A stretch of 64,000 nucleotides of DNA. It comes from Echinarachnius parma (taxonomy: Eukaryota; Echinodermata; Echinoidea; Clypeasteroida; Echinarachniidae). This document shows, one piece after another, positions 1 to 10,479 of this stretch. Location: contig JBAMJV010001304.1 in NCBI GenBank assembly GCA_037951105.1, forward strand, positions 1-64,000. The letters are read 5' to 3'. Below the pieces are notes generated by a model. The model did not search any database, had not been told where the DNA came from, and saw only the letters and a list, made by a program, of their open reading frames with translations. Position 1 is the first letter of the stretch; every line of letters starts with the position of its first letter. The translations under genes and the position numbers were made by a program.

Positions 1-213
1 CGATCTAGCAAGCACTGTCTCGGTAAAAAATCACAAAAAAGAGAACCTGACATGGTGTCACTCACAGCGCCCTAAAACAAAAACTACACGACCAAATTGA
101 CTGTTCTTGGTATCGTTGTTCATTTGAAAAGACACCCTAACCGATGGACACAATACATTTGTTACTATAATTTGGGAAGTGCCCCGTTCCGTTTTTTTGG
201 GCCACCCTGTATA
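1..213 (+). repeat. Dispersed repeat, half of a palindromic MITE
   Basis: This stretch is similar to 35296-35434, with the shared blocks 'gaacctgacatg', 'gcgccctaaaacaaaaacta' and 'gccccgttccg', and both end in 'ccaccctgta'. The second copy is part of a palindromic element at 35100-35434, so this is probably one arm of the same family cut by the window edge. No coding potential is seen. Confidence 0.6.
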
Positions 214-274
214 GCAAATGGCCGTATATTTAAATAGCATGTTATCACCATGGGCGTAAGAGGCAATTTTTCTC

Positions 275-595
275 GGGGGGGGGGGGGGGGGGGGGGCTGA
301 GGTATTTCCCCCGAATAATTTCTCCTCACGACTTTACGCCTGACAAGCAAAACAACAAAAAACGCCCTCGCCATTTTGATGGCTTCGATGGCGAAAGAAA
401 AATCGCCTTTGCTCGAAAATGAGATGGTATTTGCCGGATTGTATCTTGAGTTTGCCCGAAATTGGCATGCCATTGCCCGAATTTCATTTGCTTTTTGCCG
501 AAATATTGGTGTTTTCAAGAATATGGTTGGGGGGGGGGGGGGGGGGGGGGGGGAGGTGAGGGGTTGCAGCCCCTAACCAGCCCCCCCCCCCCCCC
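275..595. repeat. Poly-G and poly-C tracts with GC hairpin
   Basis: A run of 22 G lies at 275-296, 25 G at 529-553 and 15 C at 581-595. The G25 and C15 runs face each other across a short inner palindrome (GGGGTTGCAGCCCC), so the segment can fold as a G:C hairpin. The short ORFs read through these tracts are glycine/proline artefacts. Confidence 0.7.
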
Positions 596-599
596 GCCT

Positions 600-1493
600 C
601 CCGCGACTATGTTTTTTTACATTGAAAGTCCTATTTATCATAATAATGTATATAACTTGTTCAGTTTGAATAGGACCAACTAGGTTTTGTATGACTAGTC
701 ACTACTTCACCATGTCCACATTCTCTTTATATTATGAACGATTAGTTTTGAAGCCATTATTTATATTACAGAAACGTGCCATACGGTTATGCTGTAACGC
801 ACAATACAGGGCGCATACCTTTCATTTGTTTAAATCTTTAAAATCACTCAAACTGCCAGATGTTATTTCCCACAATACCTCGTTATTTATGTATAAGTCT
901 AAGCATGCCATGTTACCACCCATCTTTAATGATCACTTTTGTTTAAATTCTGATGTACATTTATTGAATACCCGGAATAGAGATAATTTTTATTTACCAA
1001 GATTCCGTTCTTCTTTTATGCAACATAAATCAATTAGATTTCAGGGACATGTAATTTGGAACACACTAAATGATGTATTAAAGGGTGAAAAGAGCTACAA
1101 CCTTTTTAAAAATAGACATAAACAAGCGATACTCGAGACTTATTGAATTCACAAAATTAGCATTCTTGTAAAAATATGAATTATATATTAATTAAAATGA
1201 TGTTCTTTTTAAGTGTATCTAGATAGACACTTTTAGCTATAGGATAGCTGTTGAAGTTAGAATGTAAGTTATTCAAAGTATTGTTTTAGTTTTTGGTTTT
1301 TAGTTTTTAGTTTTTTAGTTGTTATTGTTTTAGTTTTTAGCTTAATTAAGGGGCTGCTGATAAACAAGTTTCTACTTTATAGCTACCCCGGCATATGTAT
1401 GTACATGTATAATTGTATGACTCACCATTATTGTATATGTATTATATTTTATGATGGCGAATAAATGTTAATTGAATTGAAATTGAATTGAAT
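600..1493 (+). mobile_element. 5'-truncated non-LTR retrotransposon (CR1/Rex-like), 3' end
   Basis: The element holds the C-terminal end of a non-LTR reverse transcriptase ORF (691-1146), then about 350 bp of 3' UTR with AT-rich (TTTTTAG)n motifs, and ends in an (AATTG)n tail at about 1462-1493. The simple A/T-rich 3' repeat tail is typical of CR1/L2-type LINEs. The 5' limit is uncertain because the sequence before 690 is only microsatellite-like. Confidence 0.75.
691..1146 (+). pseudogene. C-terminal fragment of LINE reverse transcriptase
   Basis: This 151-residue open frame matches the conserved region after the RT catalytic core in CR1/Rex/Jockey-type LINEs. 'LFILQKRAIRLCC' is the usual LQKRAIR block, followed by 'AHTFHLFKSLKSLKLPDV', then 'HLLNTRNRDNFYLPRFRSS' and 'FQGHVIWNTLNDVL'. 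The catalytic (Y/F)ADD region and the endonuclease are absent, so this is a 5'-truncated copy without activity. The frame is intact to its stop, which suggests fairly recent insertion. The 3' UTR and (AATTG)n tail follow directly. The family assignment rests on motif memory and no alignment was run. Confidence 0.75.
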
Positions 1494-1916
1494 TATACAT
1501 ACATGTTTATTATAATACACTACCTTTAATTCAATTCTATTTGTAACATTAACATTTTAATTTTATCCTGATAATATATTTTGTGTAAGTGACGCAATTT
1601 GTTTGAACTTAGAAATTAATACTAATAAAAACCGGAATAATACGCTAACATTACGAAAGTGATCATGTGTAGCCAACAGGAAGTACATCATCCATCAAAT
1701 ATGGGGAATTCCCTTTTTCGGCCATCTTGTATCTTTCTTGCATCATCTTGAAAGATCAACTGGATAATCATCACTCTGTACAAAGTCAGTGCGATGGGTA
1801 AACACATGCCACTTTGCATTTTTGCTCATTACTGGCCATTTGCTGGCCCTATAACATGCATTTCACATATTTCTCATTGGACTTTAAGCCTAATGTACAA
1901 TGGTGCAACGTCATTA

Positions 1917-3935
1917 CAAATGAAATGAAATTAAATGAGTTTATTGTCAATAATAATTAGTTCAATATTACAAATAACGAATATACATATTCATATTACA
2001 GATAAATAATGCATCTTGAAATTAATAGTGCAATGGAAAAATTGACAAAAGGTGCTAACAAAATAACCCAATACTAGTCGAAGTTAGCCACGATAATAAT
2101 AAATTATCCGAAAAAAAAGAAATTAATTTTCCGCTGAATTTACTTACTTACACTATGTACAAACAATACAATAGTATCTATCACAACCTAACATTATGAA
2201 TTATGTGTCATTAATTAATGTTGTTCTAATCATCGTGCTCGCTGCAAAGGTATATTGTTTTAGTGATTGGCAGAAGCTTTTCCGTTTATCCCTTTTCTCT
2301 TAAATCCATCGGAAGATTGTTCCACAAATGTGGCCCTGAACATGATATTGATTGTTTGCCAACGTTTATTTAATTTTCTTAACGCTTATACATGTATTAC
2401 ATTTCTCTTTATTCCGTGTTTCATCCGGATGAGCAAGAAATGAAAAGTAACCAGTACATTTATCAGATGAATAATTATTTGTGAAATCATGCATGAATAT
2501 ACCAATCATATAACGGTATAATTACTTAAATACCTCTAAAGACGTCTAAACATTTTGATTACAAAAAAAGTGGACATGAAGGGATGTCTGAAACCTTTGA
2601 ATGCTAGCACTCGTGCGATTCATTTCTGAAGAATCAAAACAGAATTTAGATTAGCTTTGTTTGCAGCACCCCAAACGTGTAACCATAAGTTATATGGGAT
2701 ATAATAAATGTACTATAAAGCATAACCAAAATATTTCTTGAAACAAAATGTCTTATCCTATATAAAATTCATTTTTTTTTACTGATTGTAGTGCACATAT
2801 AATTAACAAGTTATCAATAAGTTGTCATTAAGAATGCCAAAACAATATTTTTATTAATTAAGAACAGACCTGAAGTTGCAAAACTTTTCCGTTTTTTAAA
2901 AAAAAAAGAATGTTTTTATATTTTTATGTTTTTATGTTTTTATGTTTTTATATTTTTATATTTGATCGTAAGTTTATTGGCATTCTCTAATTTCATAATA
3001 TTCTTCAGATTCATGCTTATACTTCTGTCAAACCAACGTGCCGTTCCTCTGGTTTAAAAGTATGTAATACATTACAGCCATCTGCAAGTAATCTAAAATT
3101 AGAATATTTTGACGAGTTAGGCAAATCTTTTATATAAGTAAGAAATAAAGTCGGTCCCAGAACAGACCCCTGATGAACACCATATGACAGTGATTCATTA
3201 ACAAACTGTACATCATCATAATGATCATACTGTTGTCTATTGGTTAGGTAATTGTAAACCATTCAAGTGTCACGACTCGAATTCGATAGTGCTCTAATTT
3301 AATTTTAAAAATAGAATTATCAACGGTGTCAAATGCTTTGGCAAAGTTAATAAATACACCAACTCTCATACGCTCTTCATCAGTATATTTTGTATTTGAT
3401 TGATCAAATTTATCAGTGACAGTTTAGTACTATATCCATGTCGAAATCCATTATGATGTCCATAGAATATATCATTATCTTCCAAGAATTTAAATAAATA
3501 AGCATTTACATTTTTTCATATAAATACTGTACTTATTCTAGACTTTCTAATCTTCTAGACTTGTGACTGGAAGGAAAAAGAATGAGTTTTGATGACGAGG
3601 ACCTAAACAGTCATTGTATTTAGATTCGCATCAACAATTTTACTTGCAAGATTTGTACCAACATTAGCAAAGAAATCATTAAAACTATTAGCTATTCCCA
3701 TTTAAGTAGTTACTTCTATACTCCATGCTCATACCATCCATTTCTTTACTTACAAGTGTTTTGAATTTTAGTATCATTTTTCAAAATACTTTTGTTGTTT
3801 AATAACTCATTAATTTGTTTCAAAGTTTTTTTCGAGTTATTTTTTACCCTTTCAAATTGGGTATCATGATGCATTTGATTTGCTGTTCTCAAACTGTTGT
3901 TAATATGTTTATATTTACATATTTACGTATATGTA
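1917..3935 (-). mobile_element. Degenerate non-LTR retrotransposon (CR1/Rex-like), minus strand
   Basis: Read on the minus strand from 3935 to 1917, the order is that of a LINE ORF2. A linker region near 3700-3610 reads 'FNDFFANVGTNLASKI'. RT core pieces follow, with 'KAFDTVDNSIF' near 3360-3290 and 'GVHQGSVLGPTLF' near 3180. The active-site block is 'RLLADGCNVL', where FADD would be expected. Then come 'LYSTFIISHITYGYTFGVLQT'-like sequence near 2720-2665 and a C-terminal 'KQSISCSGPHLWNNLP' near 2360-2300. The 3' end at 1917 carries the same (TTTCATTTAATTTCATTTC)-type tail as the LINE at 13504. Several frameshifts and stops make it a pseudogene. Confidence 0.75.
3017..3262 (-). pseudogene. 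LINE reverse transcriptase core fragment, active site lost
   Basis: This 81-residue open segment lies inside the 1917-3935 element. It contains 'SYGVHQGSVLGPTLFLTYIKDLP', shown here in two blocks (SYGVHQGSVLG, PTLFLTYIKDLP), and 'FRLLADGCNVLHTF'. The family norm at that last position is F/YADD, where two aspartates bind catalytic metal. Here it reads LADG, so one aspartate is gone. The frame is closed upstream by a stop just before 'MVYNYLTNRQQ', which corresponds to the 'YLxxRxQ' helix that normally runs on from the previous block. Confidence 0.75.
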
Positions 3936-3939
3936 CATA

Positions 3940-4142
3940 TTTGCACGTAACTCAATGGTGCAATGTGGCACAATGAAATGGCATATTAGCACCTTTTCCA
4001 AAATGTGCAACTGTGCTCCTTTAACTCACGGTGGTCAAAAATGCACATTGAGGATGCAATTGTGCCCATCTCATTTTAAGTGCTGCAGTGTTGCACCTTT
4101 CCTAAATGTGCAATATTGCACCTTCAAGGTGCAACACGGTTA
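3940..4142. repeat. Cluster of short inverted GTGCAA/TTGCAC motifs
   Basis: Repeated blocks of the form 'aatggtgcaa', 'atgtgcaa' and 'ttgcacctt' occur about eight times, some as short palindromes such as 'ttgcaccttcaaggtgcaa'. The small ORF over it has repeated cysteine-containing units only because of this periodicity. It looks like a degenerate foldback or tandem repeat and not a gene. Confidence 0.45.
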
Positions 4143-4334
4143 ATATATACACGTACAAACTGACATTGTTATTTATCATTCATCATGCATATTTATTACT
4201 ATCACATCGTGTCATGTCTTGGTTCGCGATTTAAGAAAAAACACTGGCTGCTGGATTATAAAATGTATCATTTCAGTGTTGATGGCAGAGTGGAGGGATG
4301 TCCCGTTAATGTCTCACTTATTTCACAAAGTTCA

Positions 4335-4478
4335 AAATAGGTTATACAATAGTTGTTGATGATATCTCTATGTAATCATTATATTAACAAAACATCTCAG
4401 ATTCTGAGCATATTTTTTACGTGACACATGTTTTGGTTACTAAAATTCAGTTTGGCCGAAACTCAACTATCCCTTTAA
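4335..4478 (-). mobile_element. Truncated TTAA-type MITE (AGGGATAGTTGAG family)
   Basis: The right end 'actcaactatccct' followed by TTAA (4475-4478) is the terminal inverted repeat of the element at 57329-57886. The upstream part, 'atagttgttgatgatatctc', resembles its interior. The opposite end and much of the centre are missing. Confidence 0.6.
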
Positions 4479-4554
4479 GCATTCTGTATATCCCTCGCAT
4501 TTCGATTATAAAAGTTGATTTCATTATCCCTATAGGAAGGTGTAAAGTTGATAC

Positions 4555-4925
4555 AGTTTCTGACTATTGCAAAATTCCCTCAGTCAAGGGACTTTGTGGC
4601 TCGATGGTTGAACACCAATCTATCAATCCGAAGGTCTACTGTTCGCCTCTTTTGGGTCATTTTCATTTATTCAGTTTTGTTCTGGTCAGTTTCCTTTTTA
4701 TTTCGTAAAATAGCTGCATCACGTCGCGTGATCCCTCGCACTTTCTTTCAAAATGGATGTTATTATCCATTAGTTAGTGTCAGGTTTAAATAGATGTTGA
4801 CTACTGCAAAGGAATTTATTTGAAGATCTCCAATACAAGGGTCTTTCGGGCTCGATGGTTGAGTACCTGTTTGGCAATCCAGAGGTCGTAAACCATTTCT
4901 TTGCTCATTTTCATTACATATTTTG
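4555..4925 (+). repeat. Two diverged tRNA-like repeat units
   Basis: Two related units lie at about 4560-4680 and 4805-4925. They share 'actaNtgcaaa', 'ggctcgatggttga', 'caatccNgaggtc' and 'tcattttcatta'. The 'GGCTCGATGGTTGA' block resembles a pol III A box, so these may be heads of an old tRNA-derived SINE. No good B box is seen, which keeps this tentative. Confidence 0.35.
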
Positions 4926-5040
4926 TATTAAACATTTTTTTTTTACAACATATGGTGAGTTTGAGGAATGAAACAGTATGACTGTGAAGCAAATTGAATA
5001 AAAGAGAGTAGGAGGAGATGAACAAATATGGCAAGGACAT

Positions 5041-5601
5041 TTACGTGGAGTCATCACTAACTTGGACACTAATTGGAAGGATATCTCTTTCATCGGGATG
5101 AAGACCACCATCACTGACTTCGACAGTAAATGGGAGGACATCCCATCCATCACCCACTATAGGTACACCGCAGGGGATATCGTTCTCGTCGACAATATTG
5201 ACTTTCAATACGACACGTCCTTCCGGGTCCAAAAAGCCCCTCTCCACGTTTAGGACGTCCTCAATGCGAGCAAAGCAAGGCAGCCCAGTTGGAGTCGTGT
5301 CTTTACTGGAAAGGCGGAAGTCACCGATGACATCGGGTATCGCACATAATCTAGATCTGAGTGCTATAGATACCCGGAACAGCTGATTAGATTGGTTTGG
5401 GCCTGTCTGTGTTTCCCTTCTCTCGAGTTTCCCCGCCATCAGGATAAACACCGATATATGCGTATTACGGCCGATCCCATTCCCTCTTGGGCAAAAGATA
5501 AGAGATATTTCTTGCCCTGTAGATAGCAAGCCTAAATGTCTCTTTATGAAAGAATCTGCACTTCCGTCGGATGGCACTCGGGAAAACTTCGAAAAACCCA
5601 T
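5041..5601 (-). CDS. MATH/TRAF-like domain exon
   Basis: A 186-residue open frame reads on the minus strand and ends in TAA. Residues 30-140 resemble the C-terminal two thirds of a MATH (TRAF-C) domain: 'RNTHISVFILMAGKLE' matches the family's 'GTHLSLFFVLMKGE' strand, and 'GLPCFARIEDVL' then 'DPEGRVVLKVNIVDEND' match the closing 'GCPLF...Y..DD.IFIK..V' strands. MATH domains bind receptor tails or substrates in TRAF and SPOP-like proteins in the cytoplasm. The N-terminal MATH strands, RING, BTB or coiled-coil parts are not present here. The codons just before the ATG read 'attcatccag|ATGGG', a plausible but pyrimidine-poor 3' splice site, so this is probably the last exon of a larger gene with upstream exons beyond about 5610. 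It could instead be a processed fragment. GC content is higher than in flanking DNA, as expected for coding sequence. Confidence 0.6.
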   Translation of the reverse strand: MGFSKFSRVPSDGSADSFIKRHLGLLSTGQEISLIFCPRGNGIGRNTHISVFILMAGKLERRETQTGPNQSNQLFRVSIALRSRLCAIPDVIGDFRLSSKDTTPTGLPCFARIEDVLNVERGFLDPEGRVVLKVNIVDENDIPCGVPIVGDGWDVLPFTVEVSDGGLHPDERDILPISVQVSDDST

Positions 5602-5769
5602 CTGGATGAATATATTTAAAATGAAACAACAAAATTATTAAACAATGTTAAAGAGATGGAAGGATTTTGTAGATGTCTCTTTTTTTAATTTACATGCGTT
5701 TATATTGTCTTCAACTCACTTTAATTTTCTCTGTGTTCTGTTAGTTTACATGTTCGCGTAAACCGTTTA

Positions 5770-6990
5770 ATAGAATTTAGCGAACATTTGGAAACGCCAT
5801 GTACTGTATGTGATGATGGCAATTAACAAATTTAGATCAACCATAAATTGGTGGTGGATGGTGCAATGTGAAGGACTGGCAAAGCTGCAAGAGAGAGTCA
5901 AAGCACTTTGTAATTTAAGGAAGCTTGGAAAACACCAGAAAGGGATCCTAAGTGAGACGATAGACCTACTCACCGAATCAGATGAAATTGACCAGATGTG
6001 GCTGAGCTACATTGAAACACTCAATGCAAGGGAAGATAAAATATAATGAATACAGAGAATCTATCTCGGATGACAATGTAGGGCCAGATTTATTAATGGC
6101 AGAAATTGAAGCGGCACTCAAGGAATATCAAAAGACTGAAGGAGCTGATGGCATCCCAGAAGAAATGTTTAAAAACCTTGGAGACACCACTACAATTTCT
6201 TTTGGCCAAAATAACTATGTATACAAATAGAAAATGATGGAGTGTGGCCTATGGACTATGGACAAGATCTGTTTTGATACCTTTATAGAAAAAGCAAACA
6301 CGTTTAAATGTGAGGAGCATTAGTGCAATCAGCCTGATATCTCATGCAGCAAAAGTCATGCTCAAAATTTTGACTAGGCGGATAGAAAAAAAAAGCAGAA
6401 GACTACCTAGGTGATGATCAGTTCGGCTTCCGAAGAGCTAAAGGAACACGAGAGGATATTACTTTACTGAGAGTTCTAGCAGAAAGGATCATAGAACATG
6501 ACCAAGGACTCTACAAAATCCGAAGTCAAAAAGATGGAAGATGCTCCGTTGAAGTTCAAACCAGAATAGCACTGGCTAAAGCTGCATTCAGTACAATGAA
6601 ATAACTCCTCACAAGAGGTCTCAGCTTAAGTGTAAAGAAAAGTATGGTCAAGGCGCTAGTTCGGAGTGTACTCCTATACGGAGCAGAGACATGGACCCTA
6701 ATGAAGGCAGATGTTTAAAGATTGGAAACATGTGAAATATAGTGCTGGAGAAGAATGCTGAAGATTAGTTGGACAGATAAGGTCAGAAAAAAAGGAGAAT
6801 AAAAATGTATAATTAGCATCATAAGTTAGAGAAAGTAAACATGGCCTGCACACATACTTAGACATGATAACCTTTCAAAAACTGCTAGAAGGTAGACTTC
6901 AGGGGAAAAGACCAAGAAGAGGGAAGCGTGAAATGCTCCTTAACTCGATGACACATGGGCCATATTTACATTTTAAAGAAAGATCACCTA
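5770..6990 (+). pseudogene. RTE-like LINE reverse transcriptase relic
   Basis: Several frames in order give an RTE/'craniofacial development protein 2-like' ORF2. These are 'LLTESDEIDQMWLSYIETLN', then 'GPDLLMAEIEAALKEYQ' and 'GADGIPEEMFKNLGD' (RT domain start, near 6085-6185), and 'GDDQFGFRRAKGTREDI' (6410-6460). A jump then skips the catalytic palm to 'RIALAKAAFS' (6565), 'SVLLYGAETWTLMKAD' (6665-6715) and 'WRRMLKISWTDKV' (6745-6785). The last piece is 'LLEGRLQGKRPRRGKRE' (6880-6930). Stops, frameshifts and loss of the FADD block mark it as dead. The order and wording of these motifs are characteristic of the RTE clade, and the clade call is from recognised motifs only. Confidence 0.75.
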
Positions 6991-7058
6991 AGTTTGATTA
7001 TGATGAATTTAAACCTGCCTGTGGACAGACAACTTCAATAAGATGAAGTATGTTATCT

Positions 7059-7225
7059 GGGCCCCGTTGCAGAAAGAGATACAATCATTATTTTAAGTTA
7101 AATTAATTGTAAGTCAGATCATGTGTTCTAAATGCGCAAATCTGATTGGTTAAAATGCATTAATGTTCTGACTTACAATTAATAATAACTTCAATCGATC
7201 GTATCTCTTCCTGCAACGGGACCCG
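7059..7225. mobile_element. Palindromic MITE, GGGCCCCGTTGCAGAAAGAG family, copy 1
   Basis: Near-perfect long terminal inverted repeats: left 'gggccccgttgcagaaagag', right 'ctcttcctgcaacgggaccc'. The inner arms hold 'aattgtaagtcagatca' and the loop holds 'gcgcaaatctgattggtt'. At about 165 bp it is noncoding. The same family occurs at 15926, 36831, 37575 (half), 41386 (partial), 47641 and 54781. Confidence 0.85.
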
Positions 7226-7559
7226 GGTGATATAGTTAAGGAGCAACTGTATGTAAGTTAAAACAAATAAAAAAATCATATAGTGAGGATTTTCAGCAGA
7301 CACGTTGTACAAGTAGTTACAATAGTGTGCCCATCTTAGCCATTTTCCACAAAAATATATTGTGACGAGCAGGTTATTCTTAAGATGGATCTCGAATAAC
7401 GTAAGAATGACTATCATGGCCAATATAGTGTGTGTAAAAAAAAAAACGAAATCGGAATTTACAAGCTAATACACATTTTCATCTCTTGGAAATTGCATTT
7501 TCAGGTGAGAGTTAAGTGTTCTTCCAAACAGTTCAACATCTCTGCAGGAGCCGTTTTTA

Positions 7560-7750
7560 AGATAATGTTCCATATTCATTGCAGTCGACTGAGTATACCT
7601 TCATCAAGCTAAGTTTCAGATAAACTCAATGCATTTTGTTTTAAAAGCATGCACCTCTAGTTTGTTCTCTTATTCAAATTAACTAACTTCACCCCGATTC
7701 CAGCTCGGAATACAAAGTCATTATTTTGTGTAATATTATAGTTAAAATTA
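7560..7750 (+). repeat. Dispersed repeat shared with 20765-20905
   Basis: Diverged similarity with 20765-20905: 'gcaNNcgactNNgtatacct', 'atcaagc', 'cagctNggaatacaNa', 'tcaNtattNtgtaatatt'. The class is unknown, and the region around it up to 8140 shows no gene. Confidence 0.4.
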
Positions 7751-8144
7751 TAATGATTTTCAACAGATGAATTTAGCCGAGACCGATGATAATTTTACTT
7801 TTTTTTTTTTCGGGTGGGGATATGGGCCTGATTTATCAAAGATGGTTGTAAATCGTTCTTTCCACATCATACAAAGGTAATTATTGCAAAATATATACTG
7901 GACATCGTTATCTAATAAAATACGAATTTCTAAGATATTTTATTTAGTGGCCGATGAAGTTCATTCTTCCTCCCTAGACTCGCAATGTATAATATACGTA
8001 CATCATCTGTTTTTCGGTTGAAAATGAAGACACATTTCTTTCAAACGAATAAATGAAAGTTATATGAAAAACATGCATCGAATCTATAATAATGATTTTT
8101 GCATATTACCACATAATTAAAACAATTTTTGCCGATGTGGCAGT

Positions 8145-8262
8145 GATAATTGTCCAGGTGTCCAGTACCAATTATCCCTAGGGATATCTGTCCACAACGC
8201 TCCGTTGGACAATTATCCCTGGTGCACCTTTAGGGATAATTGTCCTTGCCCAGGAATTAGGG
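8145..8262. repeat. Inverted GGGATAATTGTCC motif cluster
   Basis: Five copies of (gg)ataattgtcc or its complement lie in alternating orientation at 8145, 8170, 8207 and 8233, allowing several hairpins. It is probably a small foldback element. From 8263 to 9120 I see only unique-looking AT-rich DNA and one CpG-rich patch near 8770-8850. Confidence 0.45.
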
Positions 8263-9126
8263 TCCATCGTGTGAATCGATTTCCGATGTGGATTATTTGC
8301 TCATAAAAATCATTTGGCGACGAATGATATAGACAAATCTTAAGTTGTGTGATTTAAAGCGTAACGAATATGTTTTTGTTTTTGTTTTTAAAGCTAATTT
8401 GTCTTATATGGGCTCATCTGCATCGGGGGCACCCTCGAACCTCAAGCTCTTAATCCTGAGTATTTGAGGTTAGCAACTATTTTAATGTCATACCCGTTAA
8501 AAGTTAATGCTCTATGGCCGATTTAGTTGCTAACTTCAATCACTCAAATCTAGTTTAATTTGCCACCGCGATTTTTCCAAACAAAATCGGGCTTAGATTT
8601 TGAATAAATCAACGTCATTTCTATAATAGACTTTAAATGACAATAGTTTGCTTCTTCCATGTGTACAGTTATACTGGGGTTCGAAAATCAATATTGCGAC
8701 AAATAATTGGCTTTAACAAATCTGTCTGGCGAATATGGGCAGACGCACGGTAAAGTTATAAATTTCGAGCCGAAATGCAGCAGTTGATGCGAGGCTGTAC
8801 GCAGTGACTTTCGACGCCGCAACGTACGGCGCGCGCTCTGCGCAGTATGCCTGCAAGTGCAGAGTCACGTCAAATGTCAAACTCAACAACGCGTGACATG
8901 CGCCCAGAAAAACGCTCATAATAAAAGAATGAATGACTGTTTTACCGTTCTGCATTCATATTTTTGCAGATGTTCATATTATTGGTCAATTTATTAGTAA
9001 CATTATTTTGCTAAATGATACAAATTTCATTCTTATTTTCTGTCCTGTTTATGGACATCTCGGCGCTTGTCGTCGGCATTTACTGCGTGTGTAGGATCGG
9101 ATGTGAATTGAACGTAAATTGAGTTA

Positions 9127-9160
9127 TGCCCGGCGCAGACAGAGCCGACTAGACTCGACC
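9127..9160 (+). repeat. Solo inverted-repeat end of the CGGCGCAGACAGAGCC MITE
   Basis: The 34 bases match one terminal inverted repeat of the complete MITE at 56396-56622 ('cggcgcagacagagccgact'). No partner arm is visible nearby. Confidence 0.55.
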
Positions 9161-10179
9161 TTTATTTTTTCGCCAGGAAGTGGATAGTTTCTTTTACACG
9201 AACATCATTCTCCCTTTGTTCACACAGCAAGCCAAAAAAGTTGTCCCCGAAATCTAGCTGTTCAAAAATAAGATTTCGGGTAAGTGTTTTGCCCAAATTA
9301 GACAATATTTTGCACCAAGGACATGTTGCCAGAATATGACAAGAGTTTCCCCGAATGTGAAATAAGCTCTTCTGGATATGGTATGAGTTTACCCTGAATG
9401 TTCATACCTTTGTCCGAAATTGAGGTGCTTTTTGGCCAAATTTTCAAAATTATCGGCGGGCTGCAGCCAGTCCCCATGTGATAAACAAAAAACTTTCATT
9501 CAAGAAAGGTGATCAACATATTTGCGAATGATTTAGGGAGGGGGCACACCTTAGGTATTCTTTATTTGTGCACAAATTGTACAAAAATCTTTTGTAAATG
9601 AATTATCTAAATCATTGACAAATTATTCCCCTCCCCCTCCCCCCCCCCCCCTTCCACGTAGCTATGTTACTGCCCCCTCCTTTTGCAAATACAAAATACT
9701 AACATTGGTTCCTGCCCCTCGTATGAATTGAATCTGGCTACGCCACTGATGGTAATCATTGTTGAAGTAAGTGGTTTCAATCTTTGCGCCTTACTACTGC
9801 ATATTTACAAGTTCAGTAATTGTGTTCAATAATCATTAAAGGCCGAATATTGATAAAGCAAAGAAAAACACTCCCAAGTGCATGGGTGTATAACTATTTA
9901 TAACTATAGCCTGTATTTCGATGGTTCAAATAAGCAATGTTGTCTGGGCGTGCTTTGTTTGTCATATCTCATCAACGCGGTATGTAAGTGATAGATTGTC
10001 ATTGTTTATGTCTGATTAGAACATTTTAAATGCATAAAGCATGAACAAATTGACGATTAGCCAAACAATGCTTATATAGTTCAAGCCATTAACTTGACCT
10101 CATTGAATGTGGATGGGTGGGGTTTGGAGGGGGACTTGCAGACTCCCGATATATAGAGAGATATTTAATGTTATTTCGA

Positions 10180-10345
10180 TACATTCAATATTTCTTTTTA
10201 CATAAGTTGTTACAGTTCCTGTGTAAACCAAACTTTTAAACTATGTTTACTTTTTTACATTTACAATGGAAAACATTTATTATAAACATTACTCAAAATA
10301 TTCATACAACAATCATATCTAGAATGTGGATGTACGTAGCAAGTT
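10180..10345 (+). repeat. Repeat shared with 59545-59700
   Basis: The two blocks align over about 160 bp ('tacataagttgtta', 'tactcaaaatattcataNaa', 'caatcatatctagaatgtg') in the same orientation. They diverge on both sides. The class is unknown and no ORF is conserved. Confidence 0.6.
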
Positions 10346-10479
10346 GTCATAATATTATCATTGTAATCCTCAAAAGACTTCGACAATCTTGACATCTTTG
10401 ATCCCTGATAAAGGTGGTGATTCGTGTATCCATATTGACTCTGATGATAATGTCCAGGTTGCAATCTCATTTAATTAAT

